DNA of 34,226 nucleotides. Origin: Hyphomicrobiales bacterium. Its GTDB lineage: Bacteria > Pseudomonadota > Alphaproteobacteria > Rhizobiales > Rhizobiaceae. The stretch covers positions 1 to 34,226 of the forward strand of contig JAAEMP010000123.1 in the NCBI GenBank assembly GCA_024225445.1, read 5' to 3'. The notes beneath the pieces were generated by a model, which ran no database searches, was not told the DNA's origin, and saw only the letters and a program-made list of their open reading frames with translations. Of the stretch, positions 1-7,353 are shown in pieces. Within the stretch, counting starts at the first letter, position 1; the number at the start of each line of letters is the position of its first letter. The position numbers were made by a program, and so were the translations under genes.

Positions 1-1
1 C

Positions 2-112
2 AAAGAAGAAGAGTTTTATTTCGATCATTTTAGACCAGACACATTACTTGCACCAATTTCGTTGAATCGGCAAGTAATTCAGAAAAATGGAGATGTAATA
101 TGGGTGAAATAA
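2..112 (+). CDS. C-terminal end of an unidentified protein (partial, runs off left edge)
   Basis: The second reading frame is open from the first bases to a TAA at 110-112, giving 36 residues that begin KEEEFYFDHF and end NGDVIWVK. The composition looks protein-like, acidic then mixed, and the frame enters from outside the window, so this is probably the tail of a gene. I do not recognise the family. It could be a chance open frame because it is so short; the upstream sequence would settle this. Confidence 0.4.
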   Translation, partial: KEEEFYFDHFRPDTLLAPISLNRQVIQKNGDVIWVK

Positions 113-430
113 TTGGGACTTATATACGTGTGTGACCCAAATAGTAAATTGGCATCCACCACAAAATTCTGATTAGACAATAATTGCATGTCTTCCAGAA
201 ACGGGTAAATGCCTTACTCATATCCTGTTCAAGCTCATGCATATCAACAATTGTGACCTCTATTACCCCGGCGGTCCCTGCCATGAGTTTCACCATTTCT
301 CCCGCCAAACAACTGGTTGGCAAAATAGTTGCATATTTACAATTGCGAAAGGCTGCATGGTGGCATGAATATGAAAACACCAATCAGTCGTTTGAATCCA
401 AAATCATCAAAACCTGGTTGGCAAATACAT
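113..430. other. Stretch without a convincing gene
   Basis: About 320 bases lie between the left-edge frame and the end of hemN. Two mutually antisense open frames (about 120-383 on minus and 184-525 on plus) cover it. Neither has a good ribosome binding site or a recognisable motif, and the plus-strand one runs into hemN on the opposite strand. A small or decayed gene cannot be excluded. Confidence 0.4.
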
Positions 431-1801
431 TTACACAGCAATGGAATAACGCGCTGATCCGTGATTTAGATATTCATCAAAATGGGCTGCAAACTGACGT
501 GCGAAAGGTCGCCCCTGCCTGGTAATGACATATCCGTCTTTCGTTTCAATGAAATATCCATCCTCATTGCCGGCAACCAGTTTTCGGGCAATATCATGGA
601 TCTTGTCAGTTTCAGCTGTGCCTGTTTGGCTGAAATTTTCTTCAAGCCATTGAAAGTCAATCTCGAAATAACACATCAATTGCTCAATTACCGCTGAACG
701 CAGATTGTCAACAGGTGAAATACAAATTCCTCTGGAGATCGGCAATTCTCCATTTTCAACCTGACGTGTATAAGAAAGGGTTGCAGGGGTATTTTGAACA
801 AAACCCTGCGGGGTCTTGCCAATGGATGAGGCACCCAGCCCGATCAGAAATTGGCTGTTATCCGTGGTATAACCCTGAAAATTTCTTTTCAGTGTACGTT
901 CCTGCAGCGCGCGGGCCAAAGAATCTTCCGGCAGGGCAAAGTGATCGATGCCAATTTGCTGATATCCGGCTTCAGTTAACAATTCCTCCGCCTGCCGCGC
1001 TTGGGAGAACCGCGCATCCAGACCGGGAATACTGGCTTCGTCAATCATCTGCTGATGTTTTTTCATCCATGGCACATGGGCATAACCAAACATCGCTATA
1101 CGATCAGGACTTAGGGAAACAACCTGTTCCAGGGTATTGCGCAGGCCAGACAAAGTTTGCAGCGGCAACCCGTAAAGCGCATCAATATTGAGCGAATTGA
1201 TACCAATTTCCCGCAAACCATTGACAACAGACCGGGTGTCTTCAAAACTTTGCGGCCGGTTTATTGCTTTTTGAACTTCTTCGGAGAAATCCTGCACCCC
1301 AATCGATGCCCGGTTCATGCCAAATTCACCGAAACCGGACAACATATTTTCATCAAGATCACTTGGATCCAGCTCAATACTGATCTCGGCATCTTCGGAG
1401 AACTGAAAATTGGACTGCAGGCAATGTTTCAGTTTGCGCAAATCCTCCGGCATCAACATGCTTGGCGAACCACCACCCAGATGCAACTGACTGATCAATG
1501 CATTTTTTCCGATGATATCACCCACCAGCCTGATTTCCTTGTACACAACCTCAAGATAGTCGAGCACTGGCTGATATTTTAATGTGTGCTTGGTGTGGCA
1601 TCCACAAAACCAGCACAAACGGTCACAAAACGGAATATGGATATAAAGTGAAACCCCCGCTCCCGGTTCAATTGCCTGCAACCAGCAGCGATAATCCTCC
1701 TGTCCAACTCCATCGCTGAAATGCGGGGCAGTTGGATAACTGGTGTAACGCGGGGCATTGACCGCATATTTCTCAATTATTGCGCTGGAGTAATTTGTCA
1801 T
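431..1801 (-). CDS. hemN: Oxygen-independent coproporphyrinogen III oxidase (radical SAM)
   Basis: Converts coproporphyrinogen III to protoporphyrinogen IX without oxygen, in the cytoplasm, during haem synthesis. The N-terminus has the HemN signature PRYTSYPTAPHF. It is followed by YIHIPFC and the radical-SAM cluster motif C-x3-C-x2-C-x-C (CDRLCWFCGC), about 60 residues in, which matches true HemN rather than HemW. Later motifs such as LHLGGGSPS and SIGVQDF also fit, and the ~456 residues match the family length. I chose the ATG at 1799-1801 because an AAGG sits a few bases before it; a GTG two codons upstream would place that site inside the gene. A perfect FNR-type box lies just upstream. 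A PqiA-domain gene precedes it on the same strand. Confidence 0.95.
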   Translation of the reverse strand: MTNYSSAIIEKYAVNAPRYTSYPTAPHFSDGVGQEDYRCWLQAIEPGAGVSLYIHIPFCDRLCWFCGCHTKHTLKYQPVLDYLEVVYKEIRLVGDIIGKNALISQLHLGGGSPSMLMPEDLRKLKHCLQSNFQFSEDAEISIELDPSDLDENMLSGFGEFGMNRASIGVQDFSEEVQKAINRPQSFEDTRSVVNGLREIGINSLNIDALYGLPLQTLSGLRNTLEQVVSLSPDRIAMFGYAHVPWMKKHQQMIDEASIPGLDARFSQARQAEELLTEAGYQQIGIDHFALPEDSLARALQERTLKRNFQGYTTDNSQFLIGLGASSIGKTPQGFVQNTPATLSYTRQVENGELPISRGICISPVDNLRSAVIEQLMCYFEIDFQWLEENFSQTGTAETDKIHDIARKLVAGNEDGYFIETKDGYVITRQGRPFARQFAAHFDEYLNHGSARYSIAV

Positions 1802-1836
1802 AGACACCTTTTTGGCACGACCCTTGATATCGGCTT

Positions 1837-1850
1837 TTGATATATATCAA
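1837..1850 (-). promoter_or_regulatory. FNR/FixK-type box upstream of hemN
   Basis: TTGATATATATCAA is an exact match to the TTGAT-N4-ATCAA consensus of FNR/FnrL/FixK regulators. It lies about 36 bases before the hemN ATG. The stop codon of the preceding PqiA-domain gene falls inside it. Control of hemN by low-oxygen regulators is well known in alphaproteobacteria, so activation under low oxygen is the natural reading. Confidence 0.7.
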
Positions 1851-2269
1851 GATCGCATGAATTTTGATACTGCCAAAGCAGAAAACAGGGTTGAAGCCAT
1901 ATAAAACCAGATGCCCGGCTGGGCAAATGCACTGGCAAAGCCACTGGTTTTTGCGGCAAATATCAAAATCGCCACCAGCAACACATCCATCAATGACCAT
2001 TTTCCCAAAATCGCTATCCAGCCCGGTAAATCTCGCGCATTCAGCGCAGAGTGGAAAGCTGAATAAAGTTTGGCAGTTGGAAAAACGATGGAAAACAATA
2101 TTACTATTACGCTCAGAACATTATTACCTTCAATCCACAAGCCTGAAATCACATCAATCAGGGAGGGTGTTTCCGTAAAAAAATACAATTTCTCCAGCCG
2201 CACAAGCGGCAGGGAAATTCCCAGACCAAAAGAAATGGCAGCCCCCAGCAAAAACAACGAACGCAACAT
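1847..2269 (-). CDS. PqiA-domain (paraquat-inducible protein A family) integral membrane protein
   Basis: A small inner-membrane protein with about four hydrophobic segments. The central block, with FPTAKLYSA and then LGKWSLMDVLLVAILIF, matches the conserved core of the paraquat-inducible protein A family (KWS-x-DV). Only one PqiA domain is present, whereas enterobacterial PqiA has two. The start is uncertain: the ATG at 2267-2269 gives about 140 residues beginning MLRSLFLLGAAISFG, which places the first membrane segment at the N-terminus. An ATG 60 bases further up is also open, and neither has a strong Shine-Dalgarno. It precedes hemN on the same strand with a gap of about 45 bases and may share transcripts with it. 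Its substrate is unknown; family members are linked to lipid transport and envelope stress. Confidence 0.72.
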   Translation of the reverse strand: MLRSLFLLGAAISFGLGISLPLVRLEKLYFFTETPSLIDVISGLWIEGNNVLSVIVILFSIVFPTAKLYSAFHSALNARDLPGWIAILGKWSLMDVLLVAILIFAAKTSGFASAFAQPGIWFYMASTLFSALAVSKFMRS

Positions 2270-2340
2270 TGATATATATCCAACCTTTGATTGATGAGGG
2301 ATTATACAGTATTTGAACAGCAAAAGCATGCTGTGCCAAT

Positions 2341-2620
2341 CTAGGGTCAGGACCCATTAATTAAAACCATTCTGCGGCACTGACTTTGTTTCTGGAAAGA
2401 CGCAAACCCGCAGGAAGTCATCTGACTTTCAAGGGCTTACAACGTATCCAGAGGCAAAGTCAGTGACGCCCGCAGGGTTTGACAAGGAGGGCACGCCTCC
2501 TGGTAATAAATGCTCGAAAAGGCACCCGGATATATTTGGGCCTGTTCTTGCGCTTTCTTATCAGTATTCGAACCCTCCTTGTCAAACACAATGGCGTTAA
2601 TTAATGGGTCCTGACCCTAG
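2341..2620. repeat. Nested inverted-repeat element with 24-bp perfect ends
   Basis: The ends are perfect 24-base inverted repeats (2341-2364 and 2597-2620, outer sequence CTAGGGTCAGGACCCATTAA). Each end contains its own dyad GGGTC-AG-GACCC. Inside lie two further hairpin-forming units. One spans 2374-2470, with CACTGACTTTG at 2379 matched by CAAAGTCAGTG at 2455. The other spans 2477-2587, with GTTTGACAAGGAGGG matched by CCCTCCTTGTCAAAC. There is no open frame for a transposase, so it looks like a non-autonomous palindromic element (MITE or paired REP). A compact relative sits at 5806-5863, and part of the interior recurs at 9575-9673. Confidence 0.85.
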
Positions 2621-3037
2621 ATGATAGGTAAGGGCCAGGCTGATACAGTGCCGAAGTGGGCCCCTCGGCAATTCCAGCCCCGGATCAAGCAGAATGGCTC
2701 GTTTCTTTTCAAATTCCAGTTGATCACAATAATGTAATCTGAACGTATCGACCAAAGTTGTCTGGCAATGAACATACAGCCCAAGCCTGGAACCGTTTTT
2801 TGTCTGGCCCATCCGGATTGTCGTACCTGCGCCGGTCTGCTTTACAAGATAGGCAGGCTGGTTCCATTTCAACATTTCGCTTAACGGACCAACTTCAGGT
2901 AATTGCGAAGCTGTTTCATAAACCAGGCCACGAAGTTCCAGTCCGGCACGCCGGACTTCTTCGCTCCAGCTATCTATCACCGCCCTGACCTCAGGCTCAA
3001 TTTGCTCTGATATTTGTTCATTGTCACATAAAATCAT
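2597..3037 (-). CDS. DUF1801 domain protein
   Basis: A cytoplasmic protein of 146 residues with the DUF1801 (YdhG/Fra-like fold) pattern: an N-terminal helix, LSEMLKWNQPAYLV in the middle, then TTIRMGQTKNGSRLGLYV. The function of the family is not established. The last residues (about YHLGSGPIN) and the TAA stop are encoded by the right terminal repeat of the neighbouring element, whose perfect arm begins exactly at the stop codon. The native C-terminus may therefore have been replaced. No partner gene is evident; fliJ lies upstream on the same strand about 155 bases away. Confidence 0.75.
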   Translation of the reverse strand: MILCDNEQISEQIEPEVRAVIDSWSEEVRRAGLELRGLVYETASQLPEVGPLSEMLKWNQPAYLVKQTGAGTTIRMGQTKNGSRLGLYVHCQTTLVDTFRLHYCDQLEFEKKRAILLDPGLELPRGPLRHCISLALTYHLGSGPIN

Positions 3038-3193
3038 ATCCAGCCCCGACCCGATTGAACTGGACCACTATCAACCAACTGATGATAATTCACAACACAA
3101 ACAAAAACCTCTCCTGACAGTTTTATCAGTAGAGGCTTGATATCCAGTTCCCTGAAAATGGGGATTCAAGTTTTGATCAGGCGATAGTGACTG

Positions 3194-3583
3194 TCAGCCG
3201 ATCATCACAGAATGGTCGACATGCGGCTCTTCTTCCTCAACAATGATGGAATTGCCATCACGGGCTTCTTTCAGCTGAATTTTGTTGAGTTCTTCATCGG
3301 CTTCATCAAGAGCTTCCTGCGCGCCGGTGCGTTTTTCATTCAGATCACGAATTGATTCCAGCAGGTTATCACGCCTCTGGACTGCAGCTTTTGCGAAAGT
3401 GGGGTAGGCGAAATGGGCGGGATCAGATATTCCGGCCTTTTCTTCCTCAAACTTGATCTGGGAATCCAGATCGTCCGCCATGCGCTGGAATTCGGCAATC
3501 ATCATATCGATCTGCGCCAACTGACGGGTTTTGTCCTCTACCTGAAAATGCTTCAGTCGAAGCAGGTTGCCACGCGCCTTCAT
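3194..3583 (-). CDS. fliJ: FliJ-like flagellar export/chaperone protein
   Basis: A coiled-coil protein of about 129 residues that, in the FliJ family, couples the flagellar export ATPase to the export gate. The sequence is rich in K, R, E and Q heptads (LRLKHFQVEDKTRQLAQIDMM). It contains GISDPAHFAYPTFAKAAVQRR, a segment I recognise from the short FliJ proteins encoded next to ctrA in Rhizobiales. The start at 3581-3583 is preceded by AAGGAG at a good distance; the longer open frame to 3721 reads into the intergenic region and is not needed. It is divergent from ctrA across about 800 bases. No other flagellar gene is present here. Confidence 0.8.
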   Translation of the reverse strand: MKARGNLLRLKHFQVEDKTRQLAQIDMMIAEFQRMADDLDSQIKFEEEKAGISDPAHFAYPTFAKAAVQRRDNLLESIRDLNEKRTGAQEALDEADEELNKIQLKEARDGNSIIVEEEEPHVDHSVMIG

Positions 3584-4386
3584 ACTCAAAACTCCTTGAA
3601 TGCGTCTCAGTTCTACCGGCAGCAAAAACACAGCAACCGACATCATGTTCCATTTTTCCGATATGCCTGATCTGAAACCGAACCATGGAATTTCAATCCA
3701 TGTATAATAACAAATCCGCATACCGGCCTGAATGAGGTAACCAATTGTTTACCCGCCTTCTTAAGCATAAACCTTAGGGATTAAGGAGCGGTAAACTCGG
3801 CTATGAATCATTTCAAACAGGTTGACAGGTGGTCCGGTTAAGCGCCTGTCTAACATCCGGGCAGTTGTCGCAGGTCTGAATATTGCATTTAATTCATATA
3901 ATTCAACGGCTTAACATAAAATTTCAGTGATTGCCTGGTTTAATCCCGATAAAATCCATCAGCCTCTCGAAACCATTGGAAATTTGATTCTGGCAACTTT
4001 TTGTTTACCAAACCTGTAAATAAATCCGACTGGCATGATTATTTGCTGTGTTTTTTCTCAATCTCGGCACTCTGCCGAATTTTTAACGCGCCGGAATAAC
4101 TGCTTTCAAAATTAACGTTTCAACGAGTCGGAAGAGTCACTTATTACCGTTTCTTAACAGTTTGCATTAACATCTCCAGTATTTTTATAATTATATTTCA
4201 ATAAGTTAAGTTTGAGATCTTAAAAAATTAATAACTTGCAAAGATGAATCACAATTTGTTAACCATTATCGGGCAATTTGGGATGGATGATTCATATACT
4301 CGCAGGCGTTTAGCCTTTCAGGCAAAACCAGGCGGGCATTTTTAGGCCATAACCGTGACAACGCGGCAAAACAAAGGGGATTGGTA
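3584..4386. other. Long fliJ-ctrA intergenic control region
   Basis: About 800 bases without a convincing gene separate the divergent fliJ and ctrA genes. The region is AT-rich and contains many TTAA/TTAAC half-sites of the kind CtrA binds. One pair is at 4154-4157 and 4167-4170, but its spacing is 9 rather than the canonical 7. Five GANTC methylation sites lie in its second half. Such a long leader with GANTC and CtrA half-sites fits multi-promoter, cell-cycle-timed control of ctrA. No promoter -35/-10 pair is assigned with confidence. Confidence 0.6.
3986..4293. promoter_or_regulatory. Cluster of five GANTC (CcrM methylation) sites upstream of ctrA
   Basis: GANTC occurs at 3986, 4125, 4134, 4246 and 4289, so five sites fall in about 310 bases where roughly one would be expected by chance. 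In Caulobacter the methylation state of GANTC at ctrA promoter P1 controls its firing during replication. The cluster here suggests the same control but does not prove it. Confidence 0.55.
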
Positions 4387-5088
4387 ATGCGTGTATTGCT
4401 GATTGAAGACGACAGCGCTACCGCTCAGAGCATCGAGTTGATGCTAAAGTCCGAGAGTTTCAATGTGTATACAACGGATCTGGGTGAAGAAGGGGTCGAT
4501 CTGGGCAAACTATATGACTATGACATTATATTGCTCGATCTGAACCTGCCGGATATGTCCGGATATGAAGTTTTAAGAACGCTAAGATTATCGAAAGTCA
4601 AAACCCCAATTCTGATTCTTTCCGGTCTGGCCGGTATCGAGGATAAAGTGCGCGGCCTTGGTTTTGGTGCAGACGATTATATGACCAAACCGTTTCACAA
4701 GGACGAACTGGTTGCACGTATCCACGCAATTGTCCGTCGTTCCAAAGGCCATGCCCAATCGATCATCACGACGGGTGATCTGGTGGTGAACCTTGATGCG
4801 AAAACCGTTGAAGTCAACGGACAACGTGTTCACCTGACCGGCAAAGAATACCAGATGCTTGAACTTTTATCCCTGCGTAAAGGCACAACTCTCACCAAAG
4901 AAATGTTTCTGAACCATCTTTACGGCGGCATGGATGAGCCGGAACTCAAGATTATTGATGTTTTTATCTGCAAATTGCGCAAGAAACTGGCATCGGCTGC
5001 CGGCGGTCTTAATTACATCGAAACCGTTTGGGGACGTGGATATGTGCTGCGTGAACCCGAAGGGATGGAACTGGCCGAAAGCGCCTAA
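4387..5088 (+). CDS. ctrA: Cell-cycle master response regulator CtrA
   Basis: An OmpR-family response regulator that, when phosphorylated by the CckA-ChpT relay, controls replication, division and flagellar genes. The receiver domain (residues 1-120) has acidic pocket D8-D9, phosphoacceptor D51 in [11 protein letters not shown], and the lysine in YMTKPF. The C-terminal winged helix contains [19 protein letters not shown] and [14 protein letters not shown], which are nearly invariant CtrA segments. The length of 233 residues fits the family. I start at the ATG at 4387; a TTG two codons earlier is open but not needed. The C-terminus ends in ESA rather than the AA of Caulobacter CtrA that ClpXP recognises. 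A hairpin terminator follows. Confidence 0.97.
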   Translation: MRVLLIEDDSATAQSIELMLKSESFNVYTTDLGEEGVDLGKLYDYDIILLDLNLPDMSGYEVLRTLRLSKVKTPILILSGLAGIEDKVRGLGFGADDYMTKPFHKDELVARIHAIVRRSKGHAQSIITTGDLVVNLDAKTVEVNGQRVHLTGKEYQMLELLSLRKGTTLTKEMFLNHLYGGMDEPELKIIDVFICKLRKKLASAAGGLNYIETVWGRGYVLREPEGMELAESA

Positions 5089-5112
5089 ATCCTTTTTCCA
5101 GATCACAAAAAC

Positions 5113-5144
5113 AAACCCCGCGGTTTTCCGGCGGGGTTTTTTAT
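5113..5144 (+). terminator. Rho-independent terminator after ctrA
   Basis: A GC-rich stem (AAACCCCGC paired with GCGGGGTTT around a short loop) is followed at once by a run of T. It starts about 25 bases after the ctrA stop codon and points with ctrA. Confidence 0.88.
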
Positions 5145-5271
5145 TACCCAATTCCCTCTGCGCTACACAAAATACAAAGTAATTTGAGCCTGCTACAGCC
5201 GCACATATTCGCGTTCACCGGACAAATCAGCCGGAAGAAAACAATGTAATCCAATCGGAAAAAACTCGCAC

Positions 5272-5649
5272 TCAGGCAGCAGCAGCCTCAATACCTACAT
5301 TCACCAGGCCATTGAGGAGGATATCTCTGGTAAAAGGCTTGACAATATAACCGTGGCATCCGGCCCGTTTGGCTTTCGTCATCTCTGACAAAATAACCTC
5401 ACTGGTGCAAAACAGCAGTTTGGTATTTTCAGAATCTTTTAGAAATTTGAACTGGGTGATAAATTCAACGCCGTTCATTCGAGGCATTTCAGAATCGACA
5501 ATTATCGCATCAGGCATGTTGACATTGCACTTTTCCAGAGCATCCAGGCCATCAGTCGCCTCAACAATCACATGGCCCATGCCTTCAAGAATACGGCGCG
5601 CAACCTTTCTGATTACCGGTGAATCATCGACGATCATAAATATTTTCAT
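5272..5649 (-). CDS. Single-domain CheY-like response regulator
   Basis: A stand-alone receiver domain of 125 residues without an output domain. Acidic residues D8-D9 (IVDDSPVIRK), phosphoacceptor D52 (IIVDSEMPRMNG), T82 and K104 (GYIVKPF) are all present, so it should be phosphorylatable. An AAGGAG lies six bases before the ATG. It converges on ctrA, with the ctrA terminator between them. Its position beside ctrA and a flagellar gene suggests a phosphorelay or chemotaxis role, for example relaying to a histidine phosphotransferase, but the sequence does not identify the partner. It is not obviously DivK or CpdR. Confidence 0.85.
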   Translation of the reverse strand: MKIFMIVDDSPVIRKVARRILEGMGHVIVEATDGLDALEKCNVNMPDAIIVDSEMPRMNGVEFITQFKFLKDSENTKLLFCTSEVILSEMTKAKRAGCHGYIVKPFTRDILLNGLVNVGIEAAAA

Positions 5650-5805
5650 GATTGCTCCTTGCCACTGTTTGGATCAATATCATCATTATCCAAACGCTCG
5701 ACAGAAATTGGTTGACTTCACCTTACCAAATTGCCGTATAGAAATTGTTTAATGAAAAAGGCCTTTACCTGCAAAATATATAAACATCGTTAGCAGAGTG
5801 TTAAA

Positions 5806-5863
5806 CCAGGGTCAGGACCCATTAATTAGCGCCATTCTGTTAATTAGTGGGTCCTGACCCTGG
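5806..5863. repeat. Compact 58-bp palindrome related to the 2341-2620 element
   Basis: Arms of 23 bases (5806-5828 and 5841-5863) differ at a single position and enclose a 12-base centre. Both arms carry GGGTC-AG-GACCC followed by an ATTAATTA-like stretch, as in the ends of the 2341-2620 element. The centre keeps GCGCCATTCTG, matching the sequence just inside that element's left end. It therefore looks like a solo or internally deleted form. It ends 23 bases before the kynU start codon. Confidence 0.85.
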
Positions 5864-5886
5864 GTCGCATCTCAGAAAGGCGCGTA

Positions 5887-7080
5887 GTGACTGATTTTTC
5901 CAGAACAAAATCCCTGTTTCATTTACCTGAGGGAATGGTCTATCTGGATGGTAACTCCCTTGGACCATTACCGATAGCTGCTGAAAAACACCTCCTCAAT
6001 ACATTGCGCAATGAATGGGGAGAATTGTTGATAAAGGGCTGGAATGAAGCCGGATGGATGAACAAACCCAATCAACTGGGCGACCGTCTGGCGAAAATGC
6101 TGGGCGCACCACCTTCCAGCATTATGTTGGGTGATACCTTGTCAATCAAGGTCTATCAGGCGCTCGCCGCAGCGCTGGATCTTGCCGGGGAACGAAAAAT
6201 TATTCTGTCTGATACAGGAAATTTCCCCACCGATCTTTATATGGCCCAGGGCCTGATCCGAAGCCTCGATCGTGACCTGGAACTGGTTCTCAAACAGCCT
6301 GAAGAAATCGGGGACAGCCTTGATGAAACGATTGGCGTGTTGATGCTGACCCAGATTGACTACCGTACCGGTCGTATGCACGACATGGCAGCACTGACCG
6401 CAAAGGCCCAGGCTCTGGGCATCATTACCGTCTGGGACCTTGCCCATTCCGCTGGCGCAGTGCCAATTGATCTTCGCGCGGCAAATGCCGATTTTGCCGC
6501 CGGTTGCACTTACAAATACTTAAATAGCGGCCCCGGCGGCCCGGCATTCATCTATGTCGCGCCAAAACACCAGCAAAATCTCAAACCGGTTCTGGCCGGC
6601 TGGCATGGCCATGAAGCTCCTTTCGCCTTCGATCTCGATTACCGCGCCGGACCAGCAATCGAGCGCATGCGGATCGGCACACCGCCGATCCTGCAGATAT
6701 CTGTTCTGGAATCCGCACTGGATGTCTGGGACGGCGTCGATATGGAAGATGTGCGACAAAAATCAATCGAGCTCAGCCAGCTGTTCATCGAGCTGATTGA
6801 ACAACAATGCCCGCAATTCACCCTCGCCAGTCCGCGCGATGCCGCCATGCGCGGCAGCCAGGTCTCATTTCAGTTCGCGGAAGGCTATGCGGTAATGCAG
6901 GCGATTATCGAGCGCGGTGTAATCGGTGATTACCGCGCACCCGACATCATGCGCTTTGGTTTTACCCCGCTATACCTGGACGAGGACGACATACGCAAGG
7001 GCGTCGCCATCATCGCCGATGTGGTCAATTCCGGCCTCTGGAAACGCGATAAATACCGGGCAAAAAAAGCTGTCACCTGA
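5887..7080 (+). CDS. kynU: Kynureninase
   Basis: A PLP enzyme that splits kynurenine (or 3-hydroxykynurenine) into (hydroxy)anthranilate and alanine in tryptophan catabolism. It has the family N-terminus VYLDGNSLGPLP. The aspartate binding the PLP nitrogen is in WDLAHSAGA (about D184), and the PLP lysine is in CTYKYLNSGPGG (about K210). The 397 residues are near family length. The start is GTG at 5887, with AGAAAGG about six bases upstream. The palindromic repeat at 5806-5863 occupies its leader, so transcript structure or promoter position may be affected. No other kynurenine-pathway gene (kynA, kynB) is nearby. Confidence 0.93.
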   Translation: MTDFSRTKSLFHLPEGMVYLDGNSLGPLPIAAEKHLLNTLRNEWGELLIKGWNEAGWMNKPNQLGDRLAKMLGAPPSSIMLGDTLSIKVYQALAAALDLAGERKIILSDTGNFPTDLYMAQGLIRSLDRDLELVLKQPEEIGDSLDETIGVLMLTQIDYRTGRMHDMAALTAKAQALGIITVWDLAHSAGAVPIDLRAANADFAAGCTYKYLNSGPGGPAFIYVAPKHQQNLKPVLAGWHGHEAPFAFDLDYRAGPAIERMRIGTPPILQISVLESALDVWDGVDMEDVRQKSIELSQLFIELIEQQCPQFTLASPRDAAMRGSQVSFQFAEGYAVMQAIIERGVIGDYRAPDIMRFGFTPLYLDEDDIRKGVAIIADVVNSGLWKRDKYRAKKAVT

Positions 7081-7146
7081 GTCTTTTTCAAATCGCACAA
7101 AAATTTCACTTGAAACCATGGGCCATAAAGGGTTATTCCCCTCCTC

Positions 7147-7238
7147 GGAGAGGTGGCCGAGTGGTCGAAGGCGCTCCCCTGCTAAGGGAGTAGGCGTGTT
7201 GAAACGTCTCGAGGGTTCGAATCCCTTCCTCTCCGCCA
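7147..7238 (+). tRNA. tRNA-Ser(GCU)
   Basis: A complete class II tRNA. The acceptor GGAGAGG at 7147 pairs with CCTCTCC at 7228-7234. The anticodon stem CTCCC/GGGAG encloses loop CTGCTAA with anticodon GCT at 7181-7183. A long variable arm (TAGGCGTGTTGAAACGTCTC) is typical of serine tRNAs, and the T loop is TTCGAAT. The discriminator G is followed by an encoded CCA. It reads AGC and AGU. No flanking integrase or duplicated 3' end was seen. Confidence 0.97.
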
Positions 7239-7353
7239 CTTTGTAAAAGCCTGAATCTCTATTTTTACCACGTCTCTATCCATGCTGTCGTGATCAGGGT
7301 TGAGGCAACGAGGGCAAATGCGAATTCCACGCCCCCACTTCCCGCCTGCCCCT

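Noticed and set aside
120-525. Two overlapping open frames on opposite strands at the left end
   Set aside because: Neither has a ribosome binding site or known motif, and the plus-strand one runs into hemN. Left as unassigned sequence.
2269-2282. Second FNR-like box TTGATATATATCCA
   Set aside because: One mismatch, and it overlaps the probable start codon of the PqiA-like gene, a poor place for activation. Mentioned only beside the hemN box.
7147-7238. tRNA-Ser as an attachment site for an island
   Set aside because: No integrase gene and no second copy of the tRNA 3' end was found in the window.
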